A stretch of 64,000 nucleotides of DNA from Burkholderia glumae LMG 2196 = ATCC 33617 (GCF_000960995.1 NZ_CP009434.1:2480001-2544000), one strand, 5' to 3'. Counted from the first letter of the stretch, positions 26,577 to 35,969 are shown. Numbers and translations: made by a program. The notes: generated from the letters alone by a model not told the origin.

Positions 26577-27767
26577 CTACCGGTTCGCGCGGATTACCGC
26601 GGCGGCGGCCGCGGCGGCTTCGGCCGCCACGTCGTCGTGCACGCGCGTGCTCTGTCCCGGCAGCGGCTGCTCGTTGTCGAGCAGGTGGCCGCCGCGCTGG
26701 TGCGTGTCCACCACCACGCGCATCGACAGCCCGATGCGCAGCGGATGCGCGGCGAGATCGGCCGCGTCGATCGACACCACCACCGGCACGCGCTGCACCA
26801 CCTTGATCCAGTTGCCGGCCGCGTTCTGCGACGGCAGCATCGAGAACGCGCTGCCGGTGCCGGCCGAGAAGCCCTCCACGCGCCCGTGATAGACCACCTT
26901 CGCGCCATAGATGTCCGACACGATGCTGACCGGCTGGCCGGCGCGCATGTTGCGGATCTGCCCTTCCTTGAAGTTCGCCTCGATCCACAGCGCGTTGAGC
27001 TGGATCAGCGACAGCAGCGGCACGCCCGGGCCGACCTGCGCGCCCACCTGCACCGAGCGCTGCGCCACCGTGCCGTCCACCGGCGCGACGATCGCGGTGC
27101 GCTTCAGGTTGCGCCAGGCGAGCTTGAACTGCGCGGCGGCCTGCACCACGGCGGGGTCGTCCTCCACCGCGAGCCGGCTGCCGAGCGCGCGCGCCGATTC
27201 GAGCTGCGCGCGCGCCGCCGCCAGTTGCGCCTGCGCGCCGATCATCTGAGCCCGCGCGCGCGCGAGTTCCTCGGGCGAGACCACCTCGACGCTGGCATTG
27301 GCGCGTGCCTCGTAGGCACGCCGCGCGACTTCGAGATCGGCCTCGCGCGCGCTGACCGCGTCGGCATACATCGCATTCGACACGCGCGAGCTGGCGGCCT
27401 GGCGCACCGCCTGCGCGAGCTGGGCCCGCGCCTGCGCGAGCGCCACCGACGCCTCGGCGTCGTCCAGGCGCACCAGCGTCTGGCCCGCGCGCACGCGCTG
27501 CGTGTCGCTGACCAGCACGTCGACCACGGTGCCCGGCACCTGCGCGGCCACCTGCACGATGTTGCCGGCCACGTAGGCGTCGTCGGTCTCCTCATGGTAG
27601 CGGCCGCTCAGATACCAGTCGGCGGCCGCCGCGATCGCGGCCACCGCGACCACGCCGAAGAACAATGCGAAATGGCGGCGGCGCGCGGCGCGCCTGGCCT
27701 GCAGCCCGCCCGCCTCGGGCGTGGCGCTCGCGCCGTGGCGGGGCGCCTCGTGGTTGTCGTCGTGCAT
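26577..27767 (-). CDS. HlyD/EmrA-type membrane fusion protein of the rhamnolipid operon
   Basis: 396-residue periplasmic adaptor anchored by one N-terminal helix (HFALFFGVVAVAAIAAAADW). It has the family motif ETDDAYVAGNIVQVAAQVPG, long coiled-coil hairpins (residues ~110-210) and a beta-barrel part with AIVAPVDGTVAQRSVQVGAQV. It links the DHA2 pump encoded at 30361-32019 to the outer-membrane factor encoded directly upstream, four bases away. Same gene set and order as the rhl locus of other Burkholderia, so export of rhamnolipids or precursors is the likely role. Confidence 0.88.
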   Translation of the reverse strand: MHDDNHEAPRHGASATPEAGGLQARRAARRRHFALFFGVVAVAAIAAAADWYLSGRYHEETDDAYVAGNIVQVAAQVPGTVVDVLVSDTQRVRAGQTLVRLDDAEASVALAQARAQLAQAVRQAASSRVSNAMYADAVSAREADLEVARRAYEARANASVEVVSPEELARARAQMIGAQAQLAAARAQLESARALGSRLAVEDDPAVVQAAAQFKLAWRNLKRTAIVAPVDGTVAQRSVQVGAQVGPGVPLLSLIQLNALWIEANFKEGQIRNMRAGQPVSIVSDIYGAKVVYHGRVEGFSAGTGSAFSMLPSQNAAGNWIKVVQRVPVVVSIDAADLAAHPLRIGLSMRVVVDTHQRGGHLLDNEQPLPGQSTRVHDDVAAEAAAAAAAVIRANR

Positions 27768-27771
27768 GCGC

Positions 27772-29328
27772 TCAGTCGAAATGCGAATCGGTCGGTCGGT
27801 CGTGGGGGGCAGAAGCGGGGGCGGAGCCGACGATGGCGGGCCCCGGCAGCTGGCTCGCGTCGAAGCCGCCGCCGAGCGCGTCGATCAAGCCGATGCGCAG
27901 CGCGCGGCGCCGCGCGAGCAGGTCGATCATGCGGGTGCGCTCGTCGGCCAGCGTCAGGCGCGCGTTGTTGACGTCCTTCTCCATGCCGAAGCCGCGGCGG
28001 TGGCGCTCCTCGGCGATCCCGACGATGCGCTGCGCGGCGTCCACCGCCTTCTGCTGCCCGGCCAGCAAGGTATCCATGGTGCGCAGTTGCGTCAACTGCC
28101 GCGCGACCTGGCCGAGCGCCTGGTCCACGGTCTGGTTGTAGAGCGCGATGGCCACGTCGGCGTTGGCCACGTTGCCGGCCAGCTTCGCCTTCAGCCGGCC
28201 GCGCTCGAAGATCGGCAGCGACACGGCCGGCCCGATCGAGCCGCCGAAGGCGCGGCCGCGCAGCAGCCCGGCCGGCGTCAGCGCGAACAGGCCGCCGATC
28301 GCCGAGAGGTTCACGTTCGGGTAGAAATCGGCGCGCGCGCCGTCCACCGAGGCGAACGCGGCCTGCACGCGCAGCCGCGCGGCGACGATGTCGGGGCGCC
28401 GCCCCAGCAGCTCGGCGGGCAGCTGCGCCGGCAGCGGCGCGTCGACGAGTTGGCCCGGATGCGGGCGCGCGAGCGCGAGCCCGCGCTCGGGGCCCTTGCC
28501 CGTCATCACGCCGATCTGCACCTCGATGAGCCGGATCTGCTCGTCGGCCGAGGCGATCTGGGCCAGCAGCCGGCTGCGCTTGATGGCGGCGTCGCTGGCG
28601 TCGTAGGCGTTGTCGATGCCGCGCGCGGCGCGCTCGCGCAGCACCGCGTCGATCTGCTCGCTGGCCGCGCGCTTCTGCTCCAGCTGATCGCGCTGCGCGT
28701 AGACCTGGTCGAGCTCGCAATAGAGCGTGACGAGCGAGACCGCCAGCGTCAGGCGCGCCTGCTCGGCATCGACGCGCGCGGCGTCGCGATTCGACAGCAG
28801 CCCGCGCGTGGCGGCAGCGTGGGCGCCCCAGAGATCGAGCTGGTAGTTGAGCCCGGCGTACAGCGACGACGACGAGATGGCCGGATCGCCGAACAGCTCG
28901 ACCGGCACGTTGAAGCCGCCGGCATTGACGTTGGCCACGCCGTCGCTGCGCGGCACGCGCGCCTTGGTGACCGAGGCGCCGGCCGTGCCGACCAGGCCGG
29001 TCATCGCCGAATACTGCTGCAGTTGCGCCTGCGCGATCGCGATGCGCGCCTTGGCCGCCTGCAGCGTCGGGTTGTTCTCGTAGGCCTCGGCCACCAGCGC
29101 GTCGAGCTGCGCGTCACCGAGCTGGCGCACCCAGTCCGGCGCGGGCCACGCGCCGCCCTCGGCCACCGGGCCGGTCACGCTGGCGAGCGCATCCGCGCCC
29201 GGCGTGCGCGGCGTCACGGTGGTCCGGAAACCGGACGGCACGCAAGCGCCCAGCAGGATGCCGGCCGCGAGCATGCCGCCCGCCAGTGCCGCGCGCGCCG
29301 GCCGCGCGAATCGAATCCCTCGGCTCAT
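27772..29328 (-). CDS. NodT-family outer-membrane efflux lipoprotein
   Basis: 518-residue outer-membrane factor of the RND/EmrAB type. N-terminal lipoprotein signal with lipobox LGAC, then two homologous halves (ENNPTLQAAKARIAIAQAQL and LGRRPDIVAARLRVQAAFASV; GPAVSLPIFERGRLKAKL) typical of TolC/OprM/NodT proteins. The start ATG at 29328 overlaps the rhlC stop (ATGA); a longer frame to 29961 runs inside rhlC. Completes a tripartite pump with the adjacent adaptor and the DHA2 transporter. Confidence 0.9.
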   Translation of the reverse strand: MSRGIRFARPARAALAGGMLAAGILLGACVPSGFRTTVTPRTPGADALASVTGPVAEGGAWPAPDWVRQLGDAQLDALVAEAYENNPTLQAAKARIAIAQAQLQQYSAMTGLVGTAGASVTKARVPRSDGVANVNAGGFNVPVELFGDPAISSSSLYAGLNYQLDLWGAHAAATRGLLSNRDAARVDAEQARLTLAVSLVTLYCELDQVYAQRDQLEQKRAASEQIDAVLRERAARGIDNAYDASDAAIKRSRLLAQIASADEQIRLIEVQIGVMTGKGPERGLALARPHPGQLVDAPLPAQLPAELLGRRPDIVAARLRVQAAFASVDGARADFYPNVNLSAIGGLFALTPAGLLRGRAFGGSIGPAVSLPIFERGRLKAKLAGNVANADVAIALYNQTVDQALGQVARQLTQLRTMDTLLAGQQKAVDAAQRIVGIAEERHRRGFGMEKDVNNARLTLADERTRMIDLLARRRALRIGLIDALGGGFDASQLPGPAIVGSAPASAPHDRPTDSHFD

Positions 29329-30281
29329 CCGTGGCGCACCCGCTTCGGGTTCACGCGCGCGGCCCAGCCGGGGCGCGCCTCGTCGAGCGGGCCGAGGCGG
29401 CCGAACAGGCCGTCGGCCACCCCGAACGCGATGCCCTTGAGCTTGGCGCGCTTGTCGTCCTCGCACAGCACGATCTGGATGATCTGCCAGAGCGTGAGCA
29501 GGTTCGGCACGATCGCCACCGGGAAGCGCAGGCCGTACTGCATGCCGAGCTGCACGGCGTTGCGCGCGCTGTAGTAGCGGCGATACCAGGGGTGGTGCAT
29601 CGCCGAGATCTCGAACGGCCCGACCCGGTGGCGCCGCTTCGAGCCGATCCGGTGCGCCAGCACCAGCGACGGCACGAGATAGACGGGCACGCCGCGCGCC
29701 AGTGCGCGGAAGCAGTACTCGGTATCGACGTGATCGATGAAGAGGGACTCGTCGAAGCGGCCGAGACAGGCGAACGCCTCGCGCGAGATCACGCTGCCCG
29801 ACGAGATCAGGAACGCGCAGCGCAGCGCCGGGGCGTCCGGCGCGATCGCCAGCCGCCGCACGGTCACGCCGTTGCTGGCGAGTTCGGGCAGGTAGCGCCG
29901 CTCGTTCTCGTCGAAGATGCGCGGGCCTGCCAGGAACGGCTGCGCGCCGAGGCGCCCGCACAACTCGCGCATGGTCGGAAAGAACGGCTCGGGCACGGTC
30001 GAGTCCTGGTCGAACAGCGCGACCGCGTCGACGCCGCGCGCGAACAGCGCGGCCAGCCCCGCGTTGTAGGCGCCCGCGATGCCGCGGCGATTGCCGTGAT
30101 GGATCAGCTCGACGCCGGCGCGCAGCGCCGCCTCTCGCGCGCGCGGGTCCGGGGCCGGCGTGTTGTCGACCACCACCAGCGCGTCGCAGGCGCGCGCCAC
30201 CTCGCCGATCCGCGCGAGCTGCTCGTCGCGCGCGTGATAGAGGATGATCAGTGCCCCGAGCCTCATCGCCTTGCTCCGCAT
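29325..30281 (-). CDS. rhlC: Rhamnosyltransferase 2 (family 2 glycosyltransferase)
   Basis: 318-residue GT2 enzyme that adds the second rhamnose to mono-rhamnolipid. Visible motifs: DALVVVDNTPAP near the N-terminus, the DxD-like ALFDQDSTVP, HVDTEYCFRALARG, and a hydrophobic C-terminal stretch (PVAIVPNLLTLWQIIQIVLCE). Sequence and position between the DHA2 exporter and the outer-membrane factor match rhlC in the rhl operons of B. thailandensis and B. glumae. Start at 30281 (an internal Met six codons in is also possible). Presence of rhlC predicts di-rhamnolipids. Confidence 0.9.
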   Translation of the reverse strand: MRSKAMRLGALIILYHARDEQLARIGEVARACDALVVVDNTPAPDPRAREAALRAGVELIHHGNRRGIAGAYNAGLAALFARGVDAVALFDQDSTVPEPFFPTMRELCGRLGAQPFLAGPRIFDENERRYLPELASNGVTVRRLAIAPDAPALRCAFLISSGSVISREAFACLGRFDESLFIDHVDTEYCFRALARGVPVYLVPSLVLAHRIGSKRRHRVGPFEISAMHHPWYRRYYSARNAVQLGMQYGLRFPVAIVPNLLTLWQIIQIVLCEDDKRAKLKGIAFGVADGLFGRLGPLDEARPGWAARVNPKRVRHG

Positions 30282-30360
30282 CTCATGCCACCAGGGTTGG
30301 CCCGCGCCGCGGCGGGCATGTGTTCCGGCAGGGTCCGGCTGCTCACCTCGCCTCCCCGCC

Positions 30361-32019
30361 TCAATGTCCGATCGTCATGGCCGCGCCGCGCCTGGGCCGC
30401 GTCAGCCACATCAGGCAGGCCAGCGTCAGGCACGTCATGCTGGCCATGAAATACATGTCGCCGGTGGCCATCATGTAGGCCTGCTTCTGCACCACGTTGC
30501 TCAGCGAGACCAGCTCGCGCGTGCCGGTCATGCCCATCGCGTGCAGCGCGTCGACATAGCGCTGCGTGTTGCCGTCCGACTTCGTCACCGCCTGCGAGAC
30601 CACGTCGTAATGGTAAGTGGCGCGGTTCTGCCATAGCGTCACGCTCATGGCGGTGCCGAACGCGGCCGACAGCGTGCGCAGGAAGTTCGACAGGCTGGAG
30701 GCCGCCGCGAGCTTGTCGTCGGGAATCCGCGACAGCGTGGCGGCCGTGAGCGGAATGAAGAAGCACGGCAGCCCCATGCCCTGGATCAGCCCCGGCGTGA
30801 TGATCTGCGTGAAGGTCATGGTCAGCGTGAAGTGGGCGTTGTTCCATTGCACGCCGGCGAACACCAGGAAGCCGAAGGTGGCCAGCACGCGCGCGTCGAA
30901 GCGGCTCGAATAGAGCCCCACCAGGATCGAGAACACGAACGCGAGGATGCCGAGCGGTGCGGCCGCGAGCCCGGAATGGAACGCGTTGTAGCCCATCACG
31001 GTCTGCAGCCAGAGCGGGAACACCACCCCCACCACCGAGAACGCCATCATGCCGAGCGAGATGATCAGCACGCAGAACGAAAAGGTGCGGTCGCGGAACA
31101 GGCTCAGGTCCACCACCGGATGCGCCTCGCCGCGCTCCCAGATCAGCAGCGAGGCGATCGCGATGCCGGCCGTGACGGCCAGCGCGCAGATCAGCGTGGA
31201 ATCGAACCAGCCGCGGTCGTGGCCCAGGTCGAGCATGGCCTGCAGCGCGCCCACCCCGATCACCAGCAGCACGATGCCCACCACGTCGATCGGGCCGGCG
31301 TGGCCGCCCTCGCGGGCCGGCTTGAGCAGGGTCACGCAGACCGTGAACGAGAACAGCCCGATCGGCAGGTTGACGAGGAAGATCCATGGCCAAGAATAGT
31401 TGTCGACGATCCAGCCGCCCGCCACCGGACCGAGGATCGGCGCGAGCAGCACCGTCATCGCCCACAGCGCGAGCGCGAGGGTGCGCCGCTCGGGCGGGAA
31501 CGCACGCATCAGGATGGTCTGCGAGAGCGGCACCATCGGCCCCGAGAACAGGCCCTGCAGCGCGCGGCAGGCCACCAGCACGCGCAGGTCGCCGGCCAGC
31601 CCGCACAGCAGCGAGGTCAGCGTAAACAGCACGATCGAGGTGACGAACAGGCGCCGCTCGCCGACCCGGCGCGCGAGCCAGCCGGTCAGCGGCACCGCGA
31701 TCGCGGCGGCCACCGAGTACGAGCTGATCACCCAGGTGCCCTGGCTGTTCGACACGCCGAGACTGCCCGAGATCGACGGCACGGCGACGTTGGTCACGGT
31801 CGAATCGAGCACCTCGATGAAGGTGGCGAGCGACAGCGCGAAGGTCAGCAGCGCGAGCCGCGCGCCGCGCATGGGCGGCGCGGCGTCGGCGGGCTCGGGC
31901 CCGGCAGGCGGCGGCAGCGCGGCGTTCATGCCGCTCACGCCGCCGATGGCGCCGGTGGCATCGGGCAGGGCCGCTTCGGGCGGGGCGCTATCGGCAGCGG
32001 CCAGCGGGGAGACACTCAT
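30361..32019 (-). CDS. DHA2-family MFS exporter of the rhamnolipid operon
   Basis: 552-residue transporter with 14 predicted helices, EmrB/QacA type. Motifs include LATFIEVLDSTVTNVAVPSI in helix 1, LARRVGERRLF after helix 2 and LAPILGPVAGGWI in helix 5. The ATG at 32019 overlaps the rhlB stop (ATGA), so the two are coupled; the frame is open further upstream inside rhlB. A cytosolic N-tail of about 50 residues rich in Ala and Pro precedes helix 1. With the HlyD and NodT proteins it forms a tripartite efflux pump encoded inside the rhl operon. Confidence 0.9.
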   Translation of the reverse strand: MSVSPLAAADSAPPEAALPDATGAIGGVSGMNAALPPPAGPEPADAAPPMRGARLALLTFALSLATFIEVLDSTVTNVAVPSISGSLGVSNSQGTWVISSYSVAAAIAVPLTGWLARRVGERRLFVTSIVLFTLTSLLCGLAGDLRVLVACRALQGLFSGPMVPLSQTILMRAFPPERRTLALALWAMTVLLAPILGPVAGGWIVDNYSWPWIFLVNLPIGLFSFTVCVTLLKPAREGGHAGPIDVVGIVLLVIGVGALQAMLDLGHDRGWFDSTLICALAVTAGIAIASLLIWERGEAHPVVDLSLFRDRTFSFCVLIISLGMMAFSVVGVVFPLWLQTVMGYNAFHSGLAAAPLGILAFVFSILVGLYSSRFDARVLATFGFLVFAGVQWNNAHFTLTMTFTQIITPGLIQGMGLPCFFIPLTAATLSRIPDDKLAAASSLSNFLRTLSAAFGTAMSVTLWQNRATYHYDVVSQAVTKSDGNTQRYVDALHAMGMTGTRELVSLSNVVQKQAYMMATGDMYFMASMTCLTLACLMWLTRPRRGAAMTIGH

Positions 32020-33398
32020 GCGCCCGACGCCTCCGGTGCGGCCAGGCCGGGGCCGGTGGCACCGCGGCAGCCTCGCGGCGCAGGTTCGCCGTCGATGCCG
32101 CCGCCCGGCGCGATCCGCTCGGCCGGCGCGGCCGGCTCCGGAACGAAGCGCTCGATGAAGCGCGCGGCCTCCAGGCAGCCGTCGGGCGCGGCCGCCAGCG
32201 CGGCGGCGAGCTGCGCGCAGCGCAGCGCGACACCCTCGTCGCGGAGCACGTAGCCGAGCGCCGCGGCGAGCGCCGCGCTCTCCACCGGCGCGTCCAGGCG
32301 CACCCCGCAGCCGCTGTCGGCCACGCGCTGCGCGTTGTCGAACTGGTCGTGCGCCGACGGCATCACCACCTGCGCGATGCCGGCCTCGTAGGCAAGCGAG
32401 GCCGTGCCGATGCCGCCGTGATGCACCAGCGCGCGGCAGCGCGGCAGCAGCCGGCGCAGCGGCAGGTAGCGGCGCGTGAGCAGCCGCGGCATGTCGCGGC
32501 CGTCGTGGTGCTCGGCCGGATCGTGCGGCGCGGCATCGGGCGTGATCAGGATGCCGCGCGTGCCGGTCACCCGCATCGCCTCGGCGGTCGCACGCGCGAA
32601 GCCGGCACCGTCCACGCGCGTCGAGCCGGCCGTAAACACCACCGGCGGCTCGCCCGCCGCGAGGAACGCCTCGAGTTCCGGGTCCGGCAGCGGATCGTCG
32701 ATGTCGTTGAACAGCGGAAAGCCGGTCTGCCGATGATTGGCCGGCCAGTCGGGCTGCGGCGCCGCGAACCAGTCGGGAAACAGGCACAGCACGCCGTCGG
32801 TGGAGTGCAGCCAGCGGCCGAGGATGCGGCGCGCCGGCGCGAGCCCGAGCTCCGCGCGCAGCGCGTTGAGCGCCGGCCCGCAGATCCGGTCGAGCACGCC
32901 GCGCTCGATCAGCGTGATGAGCCCGGCCTTCAGCGCGAGCGGCAGCCGGCGCGGCACGGTCAGGCGCTTGTGGGTGGGCGGCGCGTGCGCCGAGAGCAGC
33001 GTGGAGGGCGACACCTGCACCGACACGTAGGGCGTGCCGTTGCGCTCCTGCAACAGCCGCGCGGAGAACGCCCAGAGCGTGCCGATCAGCACCGTGTCGC
33101 CGTCCACCAGCGCCGAGAGCTGCTCGAAATGCGGGCGCAGCGACGGCGCGATCACGCTCCAGAGCGTGCGCAGCGAGGTGCGCGGATTCCACAGCGCCGG
33201 GTTCGCCATCGCCTGCGCGTACTCCTGCGCGGTGCCGATCGGCACGAACGCGAAGCCGCAGCGCCGCGCGCTCGCCTCGAATTGCGGATGCGTGCAAAAC
33301 ACCACCTGGTGCCCGCGGGCCGCGAGCGCGCGGCCGATACCGAGCAGCGGGTACACGTCGCCCGCCGACCCGATCGCCGTGATGATCATCTTGGACAT
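32016..33398 (-). CDS. rhlB: Rhamnosyltransferase 1 catalytic subunit
   Basis: 460-residue GT1 (GT-B fold) enzyme transferring rhamnose from dTDP-L-rhamnose to hydroxyalkanoyloxyalkanoate. N-terminal motif TAIGSAGDVYPLLGIGRAL and C-terminal nucleotide-sugar site CRALVHHGGIGTASLAYEAG, then HDQFDNAQRV, match RhlB. The last ~40 residues are a low-complexity Pro/Gly/Ala tail not seen in Pseudomonas RhlB. Lies 142 bp after rhlA and is coupled to the exporter gene. Confidence 0.93.
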   Translation of the reverse strand: MSKMIITAIGSAGDVYPLLGIGRALAARGHQVVFCTHPQFEASARRCGFAFVPIGTAQEYAQAMANPALWNPRTSLRTLWSVIAPSLRPHFEQLSALVDGDTVLIGTLWAFSARLLQERNGTPYVSVQVSPSTLLSAHAPPTHKRLTVPRRLPLALKAGLITLIERGVLDRICGPALNALRAELGLAPARRILGRWLHSTDGVLCLFPDWFAAPQPDWPANHRQTGFPLFNDIDDPLPDPELEAFLAAGEPPVVFTAGSTRVDGAGFARATAEAMRVTGTRGILITPDAAPHDPAEHHDGRDMPRLLTRRYLPLRRLLPRCRALVHHGGIGTASLAYEAGIAQVVMPSAHDQFDNAQRVADSGCGVRLDAPVESAALAAALGYVLRDEGVALRCAQLAAALAAAPDGCLEAARFIERFVPEPAAPAERIAPGGGIDGEPAPRGCRGATGPGLAAPEASGA

Positions 33399-33540
33399 CG
33401 ATACCGCCTCTGATGGGCTCGAAAGAGATAGGCGCCGCGCGCCGCGCGATCCGCAGATGGCGCGCGCGGCGCATGCCTTGCCGCCGGCATCGCCGCCTGG
33501 CGCGGCGGCGCGCGCCGCACCGGGCGCCGGGACGGCGCGG

Positions 33541-34431
33541 TTACGACATCAGCGGCATCGGCGACAGCGAATCGAACGATCCGTCGGACGGGGACGCGCT
33601 GCGCGCCTCGTCGCAGAAGTAGCCGAGGATCGCCGCGCGCACGTTCTCCTGCTGCTGGCGCCCTTCCAGGTCGAGGAAGTGGCCGGTCTTGGCGATCGTC
33701 TCGAACTCGGCGCGCCGCACGTAGCTGCCGAGCCGGCGCACGTCGGCGGGGGTGGTGTATTCGTCGAGCTCGCCGTTGATGAACTTCACGCCGCATTGGA
33801 TCCGCGTGAACTCGTCGAGATAGGCCTCCGGCTTCATCTCCAGGATCTGGTTCACGTGGAAGGCCACCTGATCCTGCTCGTCACGCGGCAGCTTGGTCAG
33901 GTAGCGGTAGTTGTAGAGCTTCATGATGCGCGGCAGGTAGCGGCCCACGGTGTCGTTGAGCAGCTGCGCGGCGTGCAGGTTCTCGCCCGCCGCGATGTGG
34001 TCGCGCGCGCGCGTGACGTAGTCGATCATCGCGTCGTTGAGAAACGGCGAGAACGAGGCCACCACCGCGCGGCGGATGCTGGTGCAGCCGCGCGAGAGCG
34101 CGAACAGCGACGCCACCCCGCCCCACGACACCGACAGCAGGTAGCTGGGCCGAAAGCGCTCGGTCAGGTACAGCAGGATGTCGACCTCGTCGTCCTTGGT
34201 CAGTACGAACTTGCCGGGATTGTGCTGGCGCGACTGGCCCGCGTAGGGCAGGTCGAAGCAGATGGAATTGAGCCGCTCGCCGAGGTAGCGCACGGTCTGG
34301 CCGAACGAGGCGGTGGTCGCGAGCGCACCGTTGATCAGGATGACCGTCTCGAACGAAGGATCGTAGACGTGATGTTCGACGTAGACCTGCAAGCCATTCG
34401 GCAGCGGGACGACCTGTTTTTCGATAGGCAT
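33541..34431 (-). CDS. rhlA: HAA synthase (3-(3-hydroxyalkanoyloxy)alkanoate synthase)
   Basis: 296-residue alpha/beta hydrolase-fold enzyme that joins two 3-hydroxyacyl-ACP units into the lipid part of rhamnolipids. It closely follows P. aeruginosa RhlA: INGALATTASFGQTV, FDLPYAGQSRQHNPG, TKDDEVDILL, the nucleophile elbow SVSWGG, INGELDEYTT and TGHFLDLE. The start at 34431 has GGAG about eight bases upstream; the longer frame to 34644 shows no family similarity. First gene of the rhl operon, preceded by a long AT-rich control region with a lux-box-like dyad. Confidence 0.95.
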   Translation of the reverse strand: MPIEKQVVPLPNGLQVYVEHHVYDPSFETVILINGALATTASFGQTVRYLGERLNSICFDLPYAGQSRQHNPGKFVLTKDDEVDILLYLTERFRPSYLLSVSWGGVASLFALSRGCTSIRRAVVASFSPFLNDAMIDYVTRARDHIAAGENLHAAQLLNDTVGRYLPRIMKLYNYRYLTKLPRDEQDQVAFHVNQILEMKPEAYLDEFTRIQCGVKFINGELDEYTTPADVRRLGSYVRRAEFETIAKTGHFLDLEGRQQQENVRAAILGYFCDEARSASPSDGSFDSLSPMPLMS

Positions 34432-34889
34432 GGCGTACTCCGGCAGTGACCCGGCAATCAATGCGACACACGCTCGCTCACGCGAAGCGCTCCCCATAGC
34501 CCGCCCGCGAGCCAACATCCCCGTGGCGGCTACCCTGCGCGCCGGAAATCCGCGGCCCTCTGCCGACGGATGCAGCCGCCATGAGTGCGCGACGCAACGC
34601 GTTGCGCGCCCCACCCTACGACCCCGGCCCTCTAAAAATGACACGCGATGCTGTCGTTATTTCCGATTTCAGCGTTGTGCCGCAACTGCATGACACATCG
34701 CGGCTCGCTTGCGCATGGGTATGAATACTAATACGCGGTATCGCAGAAACTCAACCAATTCGATTTAATTTTCGACATCTAAAAATTTGGCTTGCCTTTT
34801 TCGTGATCCTCAAAATTGCCAAAAAATGCTTGCCGAAAAGGCAGCGTCACATTAGCGCCATGCTTGCCGTGATATAACGCACCGCTTGC

Positions 34890-34907
34890 CCTGTCAGTTC
34901 TATCAGG
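34890..34907. promoter_or_regulatory. lux-box-like dyad upstream of rhlA
   Basis: CCTGTCAGTTCTATCAGG is a near-palindrome (CCTGTCAGT against CCTGATAGA on the other strand) that fits the CTGTCAG-type lux boxes bound by LuxR-family quorum regulators in Burkholderia. It is 459 bp upstream of the rhlA start codon and 439 bp from betI. Rhamnolipid synthesis in B. glumae is known to depend on acyl-homoserine-lactone signalling, which favours rhlA as target. Confidence 0.55.
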
Positions 34908-35281
34908 CGCAGCATGGCGGACCGGATTCCTCAGCAAAATATCTTTCCTTTCAATGATATCGCGGCATGATGCACGACAGCAGCCGGACGCCCCAAGATA
35001 GTGCCGCGCCGTCCGCGCCGGGGCGGCCAGGGTCTCGCGCGAGGCGCCAGCGCAGCGGCGCGCTGCAATTTCGTCATTGATAGCGCATTTAAAACGGGAA
35101 AAATTCCAGGCTTTAAAGATCTTAAAAAATAATTAACCGTTTTACCAGGCAAGACGGTATCGGGAATTGAACAGGAACGAGTAATGCCGACCGCCGTCGG
35201 CGCGCGGTCGCCGGTAAAAATTTCAGCGATCGCACTCTCGTGCCCGCCCCTTCCATTGGCCGCGCGTTGCTGCCCGAGCGA

Positions 35282-35303
35282 TTATTGATTGAACGATCAA
35301 TAA
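35282..35303. promoter_or_regulatory. BetI operator
   Basis: Perfect dyad TTATTGAT-N6-ATCAATAA centred 54 bp upstream of betI. It matches the TTGATTGAACG(A/T)TCAAT type sites known for BetI in enteric bacteria and rhizobia. Choline relieves BetI repression in those systems. It therefore should control betIBA and be autoregulatory. Confidence 0.85.
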
Positions 35304-35346
35304 AAAACCGCTACCCTGCCTGCTTTCCCGACCTCGCCGACGTGCC

Positions 35347-35952
35347 ATGCCCAAACTCGGAATGCGCGAAGTGCGCCGCGCGCAGCTGATCGACGCGACG
35401 CTGCGCGCCATCGACGAAACCGGCCTGCCCGGCACGACGCTCGCGTCGGTCGCGCAGCGCGCGAACATCTCGACGGGCATCGTGAGCCATTACTTCGGCG
35501 ACAAGGACGGCCTGCTCGAGGCCACCATGCGCCACGTGCTGCGCGACCTGTGGGCCGCCACCGCGCGCCGCCGCGCCGCCGCGCGCCGCGAGCCGCGCGC
35601 CCGGCTGCGTGCGATCGTGGCCGCGAACTTCGACGCCACGCAGGTCAGCACGCCCGTCATGAAGACCTGGCTCGCGTTCTGGTCGCAGAGCATGCATGCG
35701 CCGGCGCTCGGCCGGCTGCAGCGCGTAAACACGCGGCGGCTGCACTCGAACCTGTGCGCCGAGTTCGCGCGGGCGCTGCCGCGCGAGCGCGCCCGCCACG
35801 CGGCGCTCGGCCTCGCCGCGCTGATCGACGGGCTCTGGCTGCGCGGCGCGCTGGCCGGCGCGCCGGTCGACACGCGCTCGGCGCAGCGGCTCGCCAACGA
35901 CTACATCGACCTGCAGCTCGCGCACGGCGCGGCTGGGGGCGCCACCGATTGA
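35347..35952 (+). CDS. betI: TetR-family choline-responsive repressor
   Basis: 201-residue TetR regulator. The N-terminal HTH (residues ~10-55: RAQLIDATLRAIDETGLPGT, then QRANISTGIVSHYFGDKDGLLEATMRHVL) is the characteristic BetI sequence; the C-terminal ligand domain includes KTWLAFWSQSMHAPALGRLQRVN. It represses its own operon with betB and betA and is induced by choline in studied bacteria. A second short palindrome TGATCGATCA (35950-35959) overlaps its stop codon and could be an extra half-site before betB. Confidence 0.94.
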   Translation: MPKLGMREVRRAQLIDATLRAIDETGLPGTTLASVAQRANISTGIVSHYFGDKDGLLEATMRHVLRDLWAATARRRAAARREPRARLRAIVAANFDATQVSTPVMKTWLAFWSQSMHAPALGRLQRVNTRRLHSNLCAEFARALPRERARHAALGLAALIDGLWLRGALAGAPVDTRSAQRLANDYIDLQLAHGAAGGATD

Positions 35953-35969
35953 TCGATCAGGAGGATTGA

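Larger units (their letters stand above)
34432..35346. promoter_or_regulatory. Divergent control region between rhlA and betI
   Basis: 915 bp without a credible gene. The segment 34700-34850 and parts of 35080-35150 are strongly AT-rich compared with all surrounding DNA. It contains the lux-box-like dyad at 34890-34907 and the BetI operator at 35282-35303. The length and low GC suggest several regulators act here. Confidence 0.6.
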
